A DNA stretch of 64,000 bases, taken from Azotobacter salinestris (GTDB lineage Bacteria; Pseudomonadota; Gammaproteobacteria; Pseudomonadales; Pseudomonadaceae). The notes under the pieces were generated by a model, which was not told the DNA's origin, made no database searches, and worked only from the letters and a program-made list of their open reading frames with translations. Positions 50,934-61,657 of the stretch are shown here, piece after piece. The position numbers and the translations under genes are program-made. The stretch spans positions 3,641,001-3,705,000 of the forward strand of contig NZ_CP045302.1 of assembly GCF_009363155.1 (NCBI RefSeq), given 5' to 3'. How positions within the stretch are numbered: the stretch's first letter is position 1; every line of letters starts with the position of its first letter.

Positions 50934-51710
50934 TCAGACTTCTGTGGGTGATTGGAAACTGTTCAGGCGGCTCTTCAGGGCAGCGAGCAGCAGGCCGCGG
51001 TCTTCGCCGGCGAGGAAGCTCCGGATGCCCTGGGCGCGCCAGTGGCGGATCTGCTCGGGGGTGCGCGGATTGGCGCAGAAGGGCACGCCGGCGGCGGCAC
51101 AGGCGGCGGCCATCGACTGCAGTGCTTCACAGACCTGCGGATGGGTCGGGTCGGGGCCGAGCTGCAGGTCCAGGGCCAGGTCGAGGGCGCCTTCCAGAAT
51201 CATGCCGACGCCCGGCAGGGCGAGGATCGCCGGCAGGGCGGCGAGGCCGGCGGCGCTTTCGATCATCGGCACGATGCGCGGCTCGCCGTTGGCCCGTTCG
51301 ATGTAGTCCGGCAGGGCCAGGGTGCCGAAGCCGGTAACCCGGCCCCCGGTGATGCCGCGCCGGCCCCGGGGCGGGAACCAGGCGGCGGCGACGGCCCGCT
51401 CGACTTCCTCGGCGCTCTCCACCCGCGGCAGCACTATGGCTTCGAAGCCGGCATCCAGGGCACGGCCGATCAGCTTCTCATCCACTTCGGGCAGGCGCAG
51501 CCAGGGGGCGATGCCGGCGCTTTCGCAGGCGCGCAGACAGTGCATCAGCTCATCGCCGGAGCGCAGCAGGTGCTCCATGTCGAGAATCACGAAGTGGTAG
51601 CCGGCGGCGGCGATCATTTCGCAGAGCAGGGGCGAAGGCAGCGAATTGAGCAAACCGAAGACTTCGTCGCCCTGCCGCAGGCGGGCTAGCACCTTGGATT
51701 GTCGAAGCAT
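50934..51710 (-). CDS. HpcH/HpaI-family aldolase, SbnG/AcsB-like citrate synthase candidate
   Basis: TIM-barrel aldolase of 258 aa with the family catalytic His in VILDMEHLLRSGDEL, Arg in WLRLPEVDEKL, metal Glu in PMIESAAGLAALP and Asp in EGALDLALDL. In staphyloferrin B (SbnG) and achromobactin (AcsB) loci such a protein condenses oxaloacetate with acetyl-CoA to citrate dedicated to the siderophore. Vibrioferrin also contains citrate, so the same role is plausible here. The classic pvsABCDE operon is not known to me to include it. It is the promoter-proximal gene after the Fur box. Confidence 0.8.
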   Translation of the reverse strand: MLRQSKVLARLRQGDEVFGLLNSLPSPLLCEMIAAAGYHFVILDMEHLLRSGDELMHCLRACESAGIAPWLRLPEVDEKLIGRALDAGFEAIVLPRVESAEEVERAVAAAWFPPRGRRGITGGRVTGFGTLALPDYIERANGEPRIVPMIESAAGLAALPAILALPGVGMILEGALDLALDLQLGPDPTHPQVCEALQSMAAACAAAGVPFCANPRTPEQIRHWRAQGIRSFLAGEDRGLLLAALKSRLNSFQSPTEV

Positions 51711-51737
51711 ATATGTCCGTATGTAAGTGGGTTTGCT

Positions 51738-51756
51738 ATTAATGAGAATTGTTATT
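51738..51756. promoter_or_regulatory. Fur box of the siderophore operon
   Basis: ATTAATGAGAATTGTTATT matches the 19-bp Fur consensus GATAATGAGAATCATTATC at 14 positions. It lies 28 bases upstream of the aldolase start, so the whole receptor/biosynthesis operon should be iron-repressed. Confidence 0.8.
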
Positions 51757-51892
51757 GTTATCTGGGGTAAACGTCAAGCACTGCGTTTCGTATTGATCTA
51801 TTGGCCCGCAAATCGGCCGCCGGGCGTCTGTCTACCGCCTGACAGGCAAATCCGGGCAAGATAGGCGCTGACTAAAGACAGAGAGTCCGATC

Positions 51893-53365
51893 GTGAATAC
51901 CGACAGCGATGCCTTCATCGTCATGGCCAGTGCCGAGGAGGCGGTGGACCGCCTCGCCGCCCTGCACCTGCGCGCCACCTCCGCCCTGCGCCAGGCGCTC
52001 AAGCGCTACCTGAGCGAGCGGGTCGAGCCGGATGCCGCGCAGCGCCAGCTGTTCCGCTATCCCGAACTGCGCCTGACCCACCTGCCGCAGGGCCAGGTGC
52101 CCTTCACCGTGCGGGCCTACGCCAAGGTCCAGGCGCCGGGCGTCTACAGCGTCACCGTGACCCAGCCGCAGGCCTTCCGACGCTACCTGCTCGACCAGCT
52201 GCGCCCGTTGATGAGCGACTTCAACGTGCAGGTCGAGGTGGGCGTGGGGGTGCAGGACATTCCCTATCCCTATGTGGTGGAGCAGGGCGACGAGTTGGCC
52301 GGCTCGGGGGTCACCGCCGCCGAACTGGCGCGGGTCTTTCCCAGCACCGACCTGGCCGCGGCCTCCGACGACGTCGCCGACGGCCTGCACGCCTGGGCCG
52401 GCGCCGAGTCCTTCCCGCTGGCGCTGTTCGACGCGGCGCGGGTGGACTTCTCCCTGCGCCGCCTGGTGCATTACACCGGCAGCGACTGGCGCCATATGCA
52501 GCCGTGGATCCTGCTGACCAATTACCACCGCTACGTCGACCAGTTCGTCCGCCATGGCCTCGATCGCCTGCGCGAGGACAGCCGCTTCGTGCGCCTGGTG
52601 TTGCCGGGCAACGTGGTGATCGAGCGCGGCATGGACGAGGACGAGGCCATGGCGGTCGTCGGCAGCGTGCTCTGGCACCGCTACCAGATGCCGGCCTACC
52701 ACCTGGTCGCCGAGGACGGCCACGGCATCACCCTGGTGAACATCGGCGTCGGCCCGTCGAATGCGAAGAACATCACCGACCACCTGGCGGTGCTGCGCCC
52801 GCACTGCTGGCTGATGATCGGCCACTGCGGCGGCCTGCGGCAGTCGCAGACCATCGGCGACTACGTGCTGGCGCACGCCTACATGCGCCGTGACGGCATC
52901 CTCGACCGGGTGCTGCCGCCGCACATCCCGCTGCCGGCCCTGGCCGAGGTGCAGCAGGCGCTGCAGGAGGCCGCCGCGCAGGTCACCGGCGAGCAGGGCG
53001 AGGCGCTCAAGCGCCGCCTGCGCACCGGCACCGTGCTGACCTACGACGACCGCAACTGGGAGCTGCGCTGGGCCCAGGAGCGGCCCTTGATCAACCTCTC
53101 GCGGGCGGTGGCGGTGGATATGGAGAGCGGCACCATCGCCGCCCAGGGCTATCGCCTGCGGGTGCCCTACGGCACGCTGCTGTGCGTCTCGGACAAGCCG
53201 CTGCACAGCGAGATCAAGCTGCCCGGCGCGGCGAACGCCTTCTACGAGCGGGCGGTGAGCCAGCACCTGCGCATCGGCATCGCCGCCCTCGACCTGTTGC
53301 GCGGTCAGCTCGACACCCTGCACTCGCGCAAGCTGCGCAGCTTCGACGAGCCGCCGTTCCGCTGA
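51893..53365 (+). CDS. amn: AMP nucleosidase
   Basis: Enzyme of 490 aa cleaving AMP to adenine and ribose-5-phosphate, involved in AMP level control. It has the Amn N-terminal domain and a nucleoside-phosphorylase-like C-terminal domain: INIGVGPSNAK-like VNIGVGPSNAKNITDHLAV, MIGHCGGLRQSQ, VAVDMESGTIAAQGY and CVSDKPLHSEIK. The start is a GTG at 51893 after AGAGAG; ATG at 51923 is less likely because conserved residues precede it. Confidence 0.94.
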   Translation: MNTDSDAFIVMASAEEAVDRLAALHLRATSALRQALKRYLSERVEPDAAQRQLFRYPELRLTHLPQGQVPFTVRAYAKVQAPGVYSVTVTQPQAFRRYLLDQLRPLMSDFNVQVEVGVGVQDIPYPYVVEQGDELAGSGVTAAELARVFPSTDLAAASDDVADGLHAWAGAESFPLALFDAARVDFSLRRLVHYTGSDWRHMQPWILLTNYHRYVDQFVRHGLDRLREDSRFVRLVLPGNVVIERGMDEDEAMAVVGSVLWHRYQMPAYHLVAEDGHGITLVNIGVGPSNAKNITDHLAVLRPHCWLMIGHCGGLRQSQTIGDYVLAHAYMRRDGILDRVLPPHIPLPALAEVQQALQEAAAQVTGEQGEALKRRLRTGTVLTYDDRNWELRWAQERPLINLSRAVAVDMESGTIAAQGYRLRVPYGTLLCVSDKPLHSEIKLPGAANAFYERAVSQHLRIGIAALDLLRGQLDTLHSRKLRSFDEPPFR

Positions 53366-53382
53366 GTGCCGCGGCCTGCAGC

Positions 53383-53490
53383 CGTAGGGTGGAAAACGAC
53401 CGCAGGTCTTTTCCACCCTACGGCCATGGCGGCGCTTGTGGTGGAAAACGCCATGCGGTTTTCCACGGGGTGGCCATCCACCTTACCCGA
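53383..53490. repeat. palindromic intergenic repeat, copy 1
   Basis: Two successive palindromes: 53383-53422 (arms CGTAGGGTGGAAAA / TTTTCCACCCTACG) and a second around GTGGAAAACGCCATG and CGGTTTTCCAC, then GGGTGGCCATCCACC. It is closely similar to 63070-63171 and shares arms with 59655-59728. It sits between the convergent genes amn and ureG and could also act as a terminator. Confidence 0.85.
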
Positions 53491-53510
53491 GCGTGACGGG
53501 TAAGCTGGGT

Positions 53511-54125
53511 TCAGGCTGCGCCGAGCATGCCCTGCCGTTCGATGAAGGCGATGATCGCGTCGAGGCCCTGGCCGGTTTTCTGATTGCTGAACACGAACGG
53601 CCGCTCGCCGCGCATCTTGCGGGCGTCGCGCTCCATCACCTCCAGCGAGGCGCCGACCATGGGCGCCAGGTCGATCTTGTTGATCACCAGAAGATCCGAC
53701 TTGCAGATCCCCGGACCGCCCTTGCGTGGCAGCTTGTCGCCGGCGGAAACGTCGATCACGTAGAGGGTCAGGTCGGAGAGTTCCGGGCTGAAGGTGGCGG
53801 ACAGGTTGTCGCCACCGGATTCCACGAGGATCAGTTCGAGGCCGGGGAAGCGCCGGTTGAGCTGATCGACCGCCTCGAGGTTGATCGAGGCGTCCTCGCG
53901 GATCGCCGTGTGCGGACAGCCGCCGGTTTCCACGCCGATGATCCGCTCCGGCGCCAGCGCCTCGTTGCGCACCAGAAACTCGGCGTCCTCCTGGGTGTAG
54001 ATGTCGTTGGTCACCACGGCGAGGTTGTAGCGATCGCGCAGGGCGCGGCACAGCGCCAGGGTCAGGGCGGTCTTGCCGGAGCCGACCGGGCCGCCGATGC
54101 CGACGCGCAGGGGGTGGCTGTTCAT
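53511..54125 (-). CDS. ureG: urease accessory GTPase
   Basis: SIMIBI GTPase of 204 aa delivering nickel to urease. P-loop [51 protein letters not shown] (switch) and NKIDLAP (guanine specificity) are all present. The conserved Cys-Pro-His for metal binding is in GGCPHTAI. It starts 15 bases after ureF. Confidence 0.96.
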   Translation of the reverse strand: MNSHPLRVGIGGPVGSGKTALTLALCRALRDRYNLAVVTNDIYTQEDAEFLVRNEALAPERIIGVETGGCPHTAIREDASINLEAVDQLNRRFPGLELILVESGGDNLSATFSPELSDLTLYVIDVSAGDKLPRKGGPGICKSDLLVINKIDLAPMVGASLEVMERDARKMRGERPFVFSNQKTGQGLDAIIAFIERQGMLGAA

Positions 54126-54140
54126 GGGGGTTGTCTCCTG

Positions 54141-54815
54141 TCAGGAACGGAAAAGGCGGCTGTACTGGCGCTCGTGGGCCATGCTGGCCAGGGCCAGGCC
54201 GAAGGCGGCGCTGCCCCAGTCGTCGGGCTCGCGCTCGCTGGCGATGCGCCGGGCCTCGGACAGCGTGGGCAGCAGAAGCGAAGTCAGGCGCTGGGCGGCC
54301 TGCTGGCCGAGCGGCAGGGTCTTCATCAGCACCGCCAGCTGGTTCTCCAGCCAGCTCCACAGCCAGGCGGCGAGGGCATCCGCAGGCGCGATGCCCCAGG
54401 CGCGCGCCGCCAGCGCCCAGGCCAGCGCCAGACCCGGTTCGGCGCTCCGGGCGAGGAAGGCGCGGGACGGCGCGTCCAGCTCCGGCAGGTCCTCCAGCAG
54501 CTGGCGCAGGGAGTAGCCCATCTGCCGGCTCTCCAGATGCAGTTCGCGGGTTTCGCGGCTGGCGCGGTGGCGTTCGGCGAGCGCTTCCAGCGCCGTCCAG
54601 TCGCCGTCCGCGGCAGCCATGCACTGGGCCAGCAGCAGCGGCGCCTCGAAGCGGGCGAGATTGAGCAGCAACTGGTCCTCCAGCCAGCGCCGGGCCGTCT
54701 GCGGATCGCGCACCAGACCCTGCTCGACCGCCAGCTCCAGGCCCTGGGAATAGCTGTAGCCGCCGATCGGCAACTGCGGGCTGGCCAGGCGCAGCAGCGC
54801 CCACATCCCAGTCAT
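54141..54815 (-). CDS. ureF: urease accessory protein UreF
   Basis: All-helical accessory protein of 224 aa that bridges UreD/urease with UreG and acts as GTPase-gating factor. The family opening LLRLASPQLPIGGYSYSQGLE is clear, with AFGLALASMAHERQYSRLFRS at the end. It overlaps ureE as ATGA. Confidence 0.94.
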   Translation of the reverse strand: MTGMWALLRLASPQLPIGGYSYSQGLELAVEQGLVRDPQTARRWLEDQLLLNLARFEAPLLLAQCMAAADGDWTALEALAERHRASRETRELHLESRQMGYSLRQLLEDLPELDAPSRAFLARSAEPGLALAWALAARAWGIAPADALAAWLWSWLENQLAVLMKTLPLGQQAAQRLTSLLLPTLSEARRIASEREPDDWGSAAFGLALASMAHERQYSRLFRS

Positions 54816-55312
54816 TTGCGCACGCCGAACTGGTGCAGCTTCGGCGCGTAGCTGAATTCGGCTTCGCCGGCGTGGGAGTGGTGGTGGCCGCCGCCGTAGG
54901 CGCCCTGCTCGGGCTGGAAGGGCGCCTCGATGGCTTCGACCTGGGCGCCGAGCTGGAGCAGCATGTCCTTCAGCACATAGTCGTCGAGCAGGCGCAGCCA
55001 GCCGTCGCCGAGCTGCAGGGCGACGTGGCGGTTGCCCAGGTGGTAGGCGGCGCGGGTCAGCTCGAAGGCGCTGGTGCAGGTGACGTGCAGCAGTTTTTCG
55101 GGACGGGCGCGCACACGGACGAGGCGGCCGTCTTCGGCCTGGAGAAAGTCGCCGTCGGCCAGCGCTGGCTGGCCGCGCTCGAGGAACAGGCCGACGTCCT
55201 CGCCGGCCGTGGTGAAGCAGCGCAGGCGGCTCTTGCTGCGCGCCTCAAAGGTCAGTTCCAGTTCGGCATCCCAGTCGGGACGTGCTGCGGTGCGCTGGCG
55301 AATCATCAGCAT
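54812..55312 (-). CDS. ureE: urease nickel chaperone UreE
   Basis: Nickel-binding chaperone of 166 aa. The N-terminal peptide-binding domain is followed by the metal domain (AYHLGNRHVALQLGDGWLR) with the conserved metal His. The C-terminus has a His-rich patch (GGGHHHSHAGE) and ends FSYAPKLHQFG. The start at 55312 is MLMIRQRT; the next Met is two codons later. Confidence 0.93.
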   Translation of the reverse strand: MLMIRQRTAARPDWDAELELTFEARSKSRLRCFTTAGEDVGLFLERGQPALADGDFLQAEDGRLVRVRARPEKLLHVTCTSAFELTRAAYHLGNRHVALQLGDGWLRLLDDYVLKDMLLQLGAQVEAIEAPFQPEQGAYGGGHHHSHAGEAEFSYAPKLHQFGVRK

Positions 55313-55425
55313 GGGCGGATTCCGTCGAGGGGCGGCCGGGGCCTGGCGCCGTTCCGCTGGCGACAGGCGGTCATCGGCCGACTGTAGGGCCAAGCGGGGC
55401 GCTTTTCCAGTAGTGTTAACAGACC

Positions 55426-56148
55426 CTAGAACAGCGGATGCTCCAGCTTCAGCGTCAGGGAGTCGTCGCACTGGGCGTTCTGCCCCGAATAGGCGCTGCA
55501 GCCGCTGCCGCGCAGGTCCGAGCCGCTGTAGGTGACGCCGACCCGCAGGCCAAGCCAGGGACGCGACAGGTTCAGCGACCAGTCGTTGAAGCGCTGCACG
55601 CTGGCGCCGTCGGACAGTTGCACCGGGCGGTCCAGGGCGTGGTTGGCGTATTGCACGCTCATGTCCATGTTCAGCGGGTGCAGCAGGTCCAGGTCGAGCA
55701 GCAGGGTGCCGTCGGTGCGCCCGGGGGCCAGGCTCCAGGCGGTGCCCAGACGGCTGTCCTCGACGCTGATGCCGGCATACAGCTCGTGCCGGTCGCGCTC
55801 CTCCAGACGCGGGAAGCTGTAGCGGATCAGGCCGAGCTCGTAGCCCAGGGTATCGTCGGAGGGGCGCTTGTAGCCCAGGTAGGAGTCCAGCTCCATCCGG
55901 TTGTGCCCGAGCACGCCGGCGCTGGGCGACCAGTTGCCCAGGTACCAGCCACTGGGATGGGTCAGGTCGAGGCCGCCGTAGAAGGTGCCGACCCGTTCCG
56001 GCTGGACCAGCCCCTGGGCCATGCTGCGGCTCGGCGTCGAGCCCAGTTTCAGTTCGAAGTCGCCCAGTTCGCGCTCGAGCATCTGGGCCTGTGCCGTCAC
56101 GGCCGCGCCGGCAAGCAGTGCCAGCAGCGGTTTGCTCCTGCCGATCAT
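55426..56148 (-). CDS. TorF-like putative outer-membrane porin (TIGR02001-type)
   Basis: Protein of 240 aa with a signal peptide (LLALLAGAAVTAQAQ) and an alternating beta-strand pattern throughout (YGGLDLTHPSGWYLGNWSPS, ELDSYLGYKRPSDDTLGYEL), ending in Phe. The family is a small barrel of unknown substrate found in many proteobacteria. Its position upstream of ureE on the same strand suggests co-expression with the urease accessory genes, possibly for urea or nickel entry; that is a guess. Confidence 0.72.
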   Translation of the reverse strand: MIGRSKPLLALLAGAAVTAQAQMLERELGDFELKLGSTPSRSMAQGLVQPERVGTFYGGLDLTHPSGWYLGNWSPSAGVLGHNRMELDSYLGYKRPSDDTLGYELGLIRYSFPRLEERDRHELYAGISVEDSRLGTAWSLAPGRTDGTLLLDLDLLHPLNMDMSVQYANHALDRPVQLSDGASVQRFNDWSLNLSRPWLGLRVGVTYSGSDLRGSGCSAYSGQNAQCDDSLTLKLEHPLF

Positions 56149-56382
56149 CGCTTTCTCCCTGTTTCCGGTCGGACAGCCGGCTGCTCCCGTGTCGCGCCGA
56201 CGCCCTGCGCAAGGCCGCAGGATAGCGCCGGGGCGACGGCCAGGCCCAGTCGTGTCAAAAAGCCAGAGGTTTGTTGCGTACGCTGCAATGGTATGTGGGT
56301 GTTTTCGCGCTTGATGCTTATCAAGCATAACGCTTAGGCTGCTTTCATTCCCTTCCGTCCGTCCCCTGCCGAGGGTTCGTCC

Positions 56383-57303
56383 TTGAATACCGCCTCCCAT
56401 CCGTTCCACGGGATACTGCTGATCCTCGCCGCCGGACTGGTGCTGGCCAGCCATGACGGCATCGCCAAATACCTGGCCCTGAGCCATTCGCTGATTCTGG
56501 TGGTCTGGGCACGCTATCTGTCGCAGAGCACCGTGATGCTGCTGCTGTTCGGGCCGCGTCGGGGACTGTCCATCGCCCGTACCCGCCACCCGGTATTGCA
56601 GCTGATCCGCGGATTATGTCTGGTCGCGGTCAGCCTGCTGTTCGTCTCGGCCCTGCGCCACATCCCGATCGGCGAGGCGACCGCGGTGCTGTTCCTCGCG
56701 CCGCTGTTCATCACCGGGCTGTCGGCGACGCTGCTGCGCGAGCGGGTCAGCCGCGGGCAGTGGGGCGCGGTGATCCTCGGCATGCTCGGCGTGCTGGTCA
56801 TCGTGCGGCCGGGCAGCGCGCTGTTCACCCCGGCGGCGCTGCTGCCGCTGGGCGCGGCGTTCTGCCTGGCGGTCTTCATGCTGCTCACCCGGCGTCTCAG
56901 CGAGAGCGACGACCCGGTCACCTGCAACTTCCTGTCCAGCCTGGTGGGCTCCCTGCTGATGAGCCTGCTGGTGCCGTTCTACTGGGAAACGCCCGATCTG
57001 CACGATGGCCTGCTGCTGGCCGTGGTGGGCGGCGTGGCCATGTCCGGGCATCTGCTGCTGAGCCATGCGTACCGCTACGCCAGTGCCGCGACCCTGGCGC
57101 CGTTCACCTATTCGCAGATCGTCTTCGCCGTGCTGGTCGGCGCTGTCGCCTTCGGCCATGTGCCGGACGGCGCTGCCCTGCTGGGCATCGCCATCGTCAT
57201 CGCCAGCGGGGTGCTGTCGGTCTGGGTGCAGCGGCTGGCGGCGCTGCCGCCGGCCGCCGGCCACCAGAGGCAGGGCTCAGAGGCCGAAGTCGGCCGGAGC
57301 TAG
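56383..57303 (+). CDS. EamA/DMT-family transporter
   Basis: Inner-membrane protein of 306 aa with about ten helices and two EamA repeats: LILAAGLVLASHDGIAKYL at the start and APFTYSQIVFAVLVG in the second half. The start is TTG at 56383, since no ATG precedes the first helix. Substrate unknown. It is transcribed against the urease genes around it and its last 27 bases overlap the end of the TerB-like gene. Confidence 0.83.
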   Translation: MNTASHPFHGILLILAAGLVLASHDGIAKYLALSHSLILVVWARYLSQSTVMLLLFGPRRGLSIARTRHPVLQLIRGLCLVAVSLLFVSALRHIPIGEATAVLFLAPLFITGLSATLLRERVSRGQWGAVILGMLGVLVIVRPGSALFTPAALLPLGAAFCLAVFMLLTRRLSESDDPVTCNFLSSLVGSLLMSLLVPFYWETPDLHDGLLLAVVGGVAMSGHLLLSHAYRYASAATLAPFTYSQIVFAVLVGAVAFGHVPDGAALLGIAIVIASGVLSVWVQRLAALPPAAGHQRQGSEAEVGRS

Positions 57304-57726
57304 GCCGAGTTCGGCGCAGATGCTGCGGCAGACCGTGCGCTCGCCTTCGTCGAAGTTGCCGTCGGAGCTGCCGATCGCGCAGCAGACGCGCACCAGCAGG
57401 CGGGCAGCGTCTTCCTTGCCGCGCAGCTTGCAGATCGTGCGCAGCGCCTCGGCGCGGCCGATCTCGGCGTCGAACTCGAACTTGAGGCAGATGTCGGTGA
57501 AGGCCTTGATGACCTCCTGGAGATCGAACACCTTGAGCTCGTTCGAGTTCTGGATGAAGCCGATCATCTTCTGCTTTTCGCTGCTGCTGATGTTGCCGTC
57601 GGCGGCCGCCACCAGCGCACAGCCGGCGACCACGGCCTCCATGAATTCGCGGTTGCGGAACTTGGCCACTTCGGTGGCGAGCTTTTCGCGTGCTGCAGCC
57701 GTGTTGGTTTTCAGCCAATCGAGCAT
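57277..57726 (-). CDS. TerB-like tellurite-resistance family protein
   Basis: Protein of 149 aa of the TerB fold. Two EF-hand-like acidic repeats are visible: LVAAADGNISSSEKQKMIGF and CCAIGSSDGNFDEGERTV. Stand-alone TerB proteins bind metal and occur widely outside ter operons; function is uncertain. The ATG at 57726 was chosen (MLDWLKTNTAAAREKL) over one 18 bases earlier. Confidence 0.82.
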   Translation of the reverse strand: MLDWLKTNTAAAREKLATEVAKFRNREFMEAVVAGCALVAAADGNISSSEKQKMIGFIQNSNELKVFDLQEVIKAFTDICLKFEFDAEIGRAEALRTICKLRGKEDAARLLVRVCCAIGSSDGNFDEGERTVCRSICAELGLAPADFGL

Positions 57727-57940
57727 TGGGTTACTCCTGATCAAGTGTTGCCGGGGGCGGAGGGCGACTATGGTCGATCCTGCGCGGTTTGGCCAGTGGC
57801 GCGCCCGGGCCGTGCGCGGAGCTCGGCCCTGCGCCCCGCACGGAGCCTGGCCTCCGGCGCGGAAATGGATATGTATCCGGATTTTCGGGTTTCAAGGGGC
57901 CTGCCGCCTGCCGCTGGGGCGGGGCAGGCGGCTCCGTACT

Positions 57941-59641
<1,701 letters not shown>

Positions 59642-59654
59642 CTGTATCGTCTCG

Positions 59655-59728
59655 CGTAGGGTGGATGGCCGAAGCCATCCACCGATCCTGGTCACGGTGG
59701 AAAAGCCTTCGGCGTTTTCCACCCTACG
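59655..59728. repeat. palindromic intergenic repeat, copy 2 (variant)
   Basis: Outer arms CGTAGGGTGGA and TTTTCCACCCTACG, inner hairpin GGTGGATGGCCGAAGCCATCCACC and GGTGGAAAAGCCTTCGGCGTTTTCCACC. The same end sequences as the copies near ureG and eutB, with a different interior. It is inserted between ureB and ureC, inside the operon. Confidence 0.8.
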
Positions 59729-59735
59729 AATAGGG

Positions 59736-60041
59736 TCAGAGGTCGCCCATCACCCGCCCGGCGAAGCCGTAGACGCGGCGCAGGCCGGCCAGCTCGACCA
59801 GCTCGACCTCGCGGCTCTGTCCCGGCTCGAAGCGCACCGCGGTGCCGGCCGGGATGTTCAGGCGCATGCCGCGGGCCTGGGCGCGGTCGAAGAGCAGGGC
59901 GTCGTTGGTCTCGAAGAAGTGGTAGTGGGAGCCGACCTGGATCGGCCGGTCGCCCGTGTTGGCCACGGACAGGACGAGGGTGCGGCGGCCGGCGTTGAGT
60001 TCGATTTCGCCGTCCTGGATCTGGTATTCGCCGGGGATCAT
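59736..60041 (-). CDS. ureB: urease beta subunit
   Basis: Small structural subunit of urease, 101 aa: [19 protein letters not shown] at the start, then [20 protein letters not shown] and [17 protein letters not shown]-type blocks. It begins 10 bases after ureA. Confidence 0.96.
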   Translation of the reverse strand: MIPGEYQIQDGEIELNAGRRTLVLSVANTGDRPIQVGSHYHFFETNDALLFDRAQARGMRLNIPAGTAVRFEPGQSREVELVELAGLRRVYGFAGRVMGDL

Positions 60042-60051
60042 CGCGATTTCC

Positions 60052-60354
<303 letters not shown>

Positions 60355-61194
60355 TCAGGTGCTCCAGATACGGGGGGGAAGGGCGTCGCGGCCGAGCAGG
60401 GCGGGGCGCAGCAGACGCCAGAGGTCGATCAGCCAGGCGCGGGCGTGCAGTGCCTGATCGGCCAGGCAGCGGCCGACCAGGAGATTCGGCAGTTGGGTGA
60501 GGTCGCCGCGCACCCGGGCGGGCAATTCGCGGCAGCGCGCCAGCAGCGCGGCGTCGATCTCGCCTGTGACCAGCAGGGTGGCGAACACCGGCGCGCCGTC
60601 CAGGCCGATCGGCGAGTCGAGCAGGCCGTCGCCGCCGTCCAGGCGCTGGCGCTCGTGCCAGAGCAGGCGGCCGTCGCGACGGATGTCCAGGGCGGCGCGG
60701 TAGCGGCCGGCGGCGAAGCGCTCGCCGCTGGCCGGGCGGCCGAGGGCGACGATGTCCCAGTAGAACAGCCGGGCGTCGCCCTCCAGTTCGATCCACGTGT
60801 CCAGCTCGGCCTGGGCGGCGGAATACACGATGGTTTCCTGGGGCAGCCATTCCAGGGTGGCGCCGGCCGCCACATGCAACCTTAATTGCTGCATGGCAGG
60901 GGCGGCGGCGCGGTACCACTTGGCCGCGCCGGGGCTGGTCAGCTGCGCCCAGGCGCCGCTGCCGACCTCGGCGGCGATCTCCAGCCGGTCGCCGCCGGCG
61001 ATGCCGCCCGGCGGATGCACGAGGATGTGCTGGCAGACCTCGGGCCCTTCCGGGTAGAGATGCTTCTGCACCCGCAAGGGGCCCGCGTGGCGGCGCCTTA
61101 CCGGACGCGTGGCGTCGCCGGCGCGGGCATAGGCGAGGTCCAGCTCGGCGTGCCAGGCGGGGCTGAACAGGACAGGGGCCGTGGGCGCGTTCAT
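60355..61194 (-). CDS. ureD: urease accessory protein UreD (UreH)
   Basis: Accessory protein of 279 aa that docks on apo-urease and passes nickel inward. Recognisable segments: [42 protein letters not shown] and WLPQETIVY. It is the first gene of ureD-A-B-C, as in many Pseudomonas. Confidence 0.94.
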   Translation of the reverse strand: MNAPTAPVLFSPAWHAELDLAYARAGDATRPVRRRHAGPLRVQKHLYPEGPEVCQHILVHPPGGIAGGDRLEIAAEVGSGAWAQLTSPGAAKWYRAAAPAMQQLRLHVAAGATLEWLPQETIVYSAAQAELDTWIELEGDARLFYWDIVALGRPASGERFAAGRYRAALDIRRDGRLLWHERQRLDGGDGLLDSPIGLDGAPVFATLLVTGEIDAALLARCRELPARVRGDLTQLPNLLVGRCLADQALHARAWLIDLWRLLRPALLGRDALPPRIWST

Positions 61195-61336
61195 CGGGGT
61201 CTGCCGTGGTCGTGGAGCGGCCAGTGTAGCGTGGTGCCGAGGGTCGCTCTAGGCCGGTCCGCTTGCTGCGGGTAGGCCGGCCGCGGCGGGTCTGCTTCAA
61301 TAGCGCCAAGGCGTCCTGTCGGGGCGAGGGGCGCTA

Positions 61337-61616
61337 GGGCCTGTTGACGTTTGGGCGTAGGCCGCGACGGAGGCCCGTTTGGCGCAGAACAAGGAACGAG
61401 GAGAGAAGTTTGGTCATTCCAAATGAACGACGAGCGACGCCGTGCTGCGCCAAACGGGCCCCGTCCCTTTGGGTTGCGCGGCAAATGCCGCCATGCGGCG
61501 TTGCGGGTCTTGGCAAGGGAATGACCATTGCCGGCGACCCGCGCCTTGCCGAACGCGGCCCGGCCTGGCGGCATTTGACGCGGCAACGCGGCTCACGCTC
61601 AAACGTCAACAGGCCC
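61337..61616. mobile_element. 280-bp MITE with TA target duplication
   Basis: Terminal inverted repeats GGGCCTGTTGACGTTTG at both ends, extending to 27 matches in 30 bp, each flanked by the dinucleotide TA (61335-61336 and 61617-61618). Nested inverted repeats lie inside (GGCCCGTTTGGCGCAG with CTGCGCCAAACGGGCC; GGTCATTCC with GGAATGACC). No transposase frame is present. A TA duplication is typical of IS630/Tc1-mariner-type mobilisation. It ends 41 bases before eutB and fills most of the 463-base ureD-eutB gap. Confidence 0.85.
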
Positions 61617-61657
61617 TAAGGTTTCCGCACACGACCTTTTTCCGGGAGGGGATTCCC

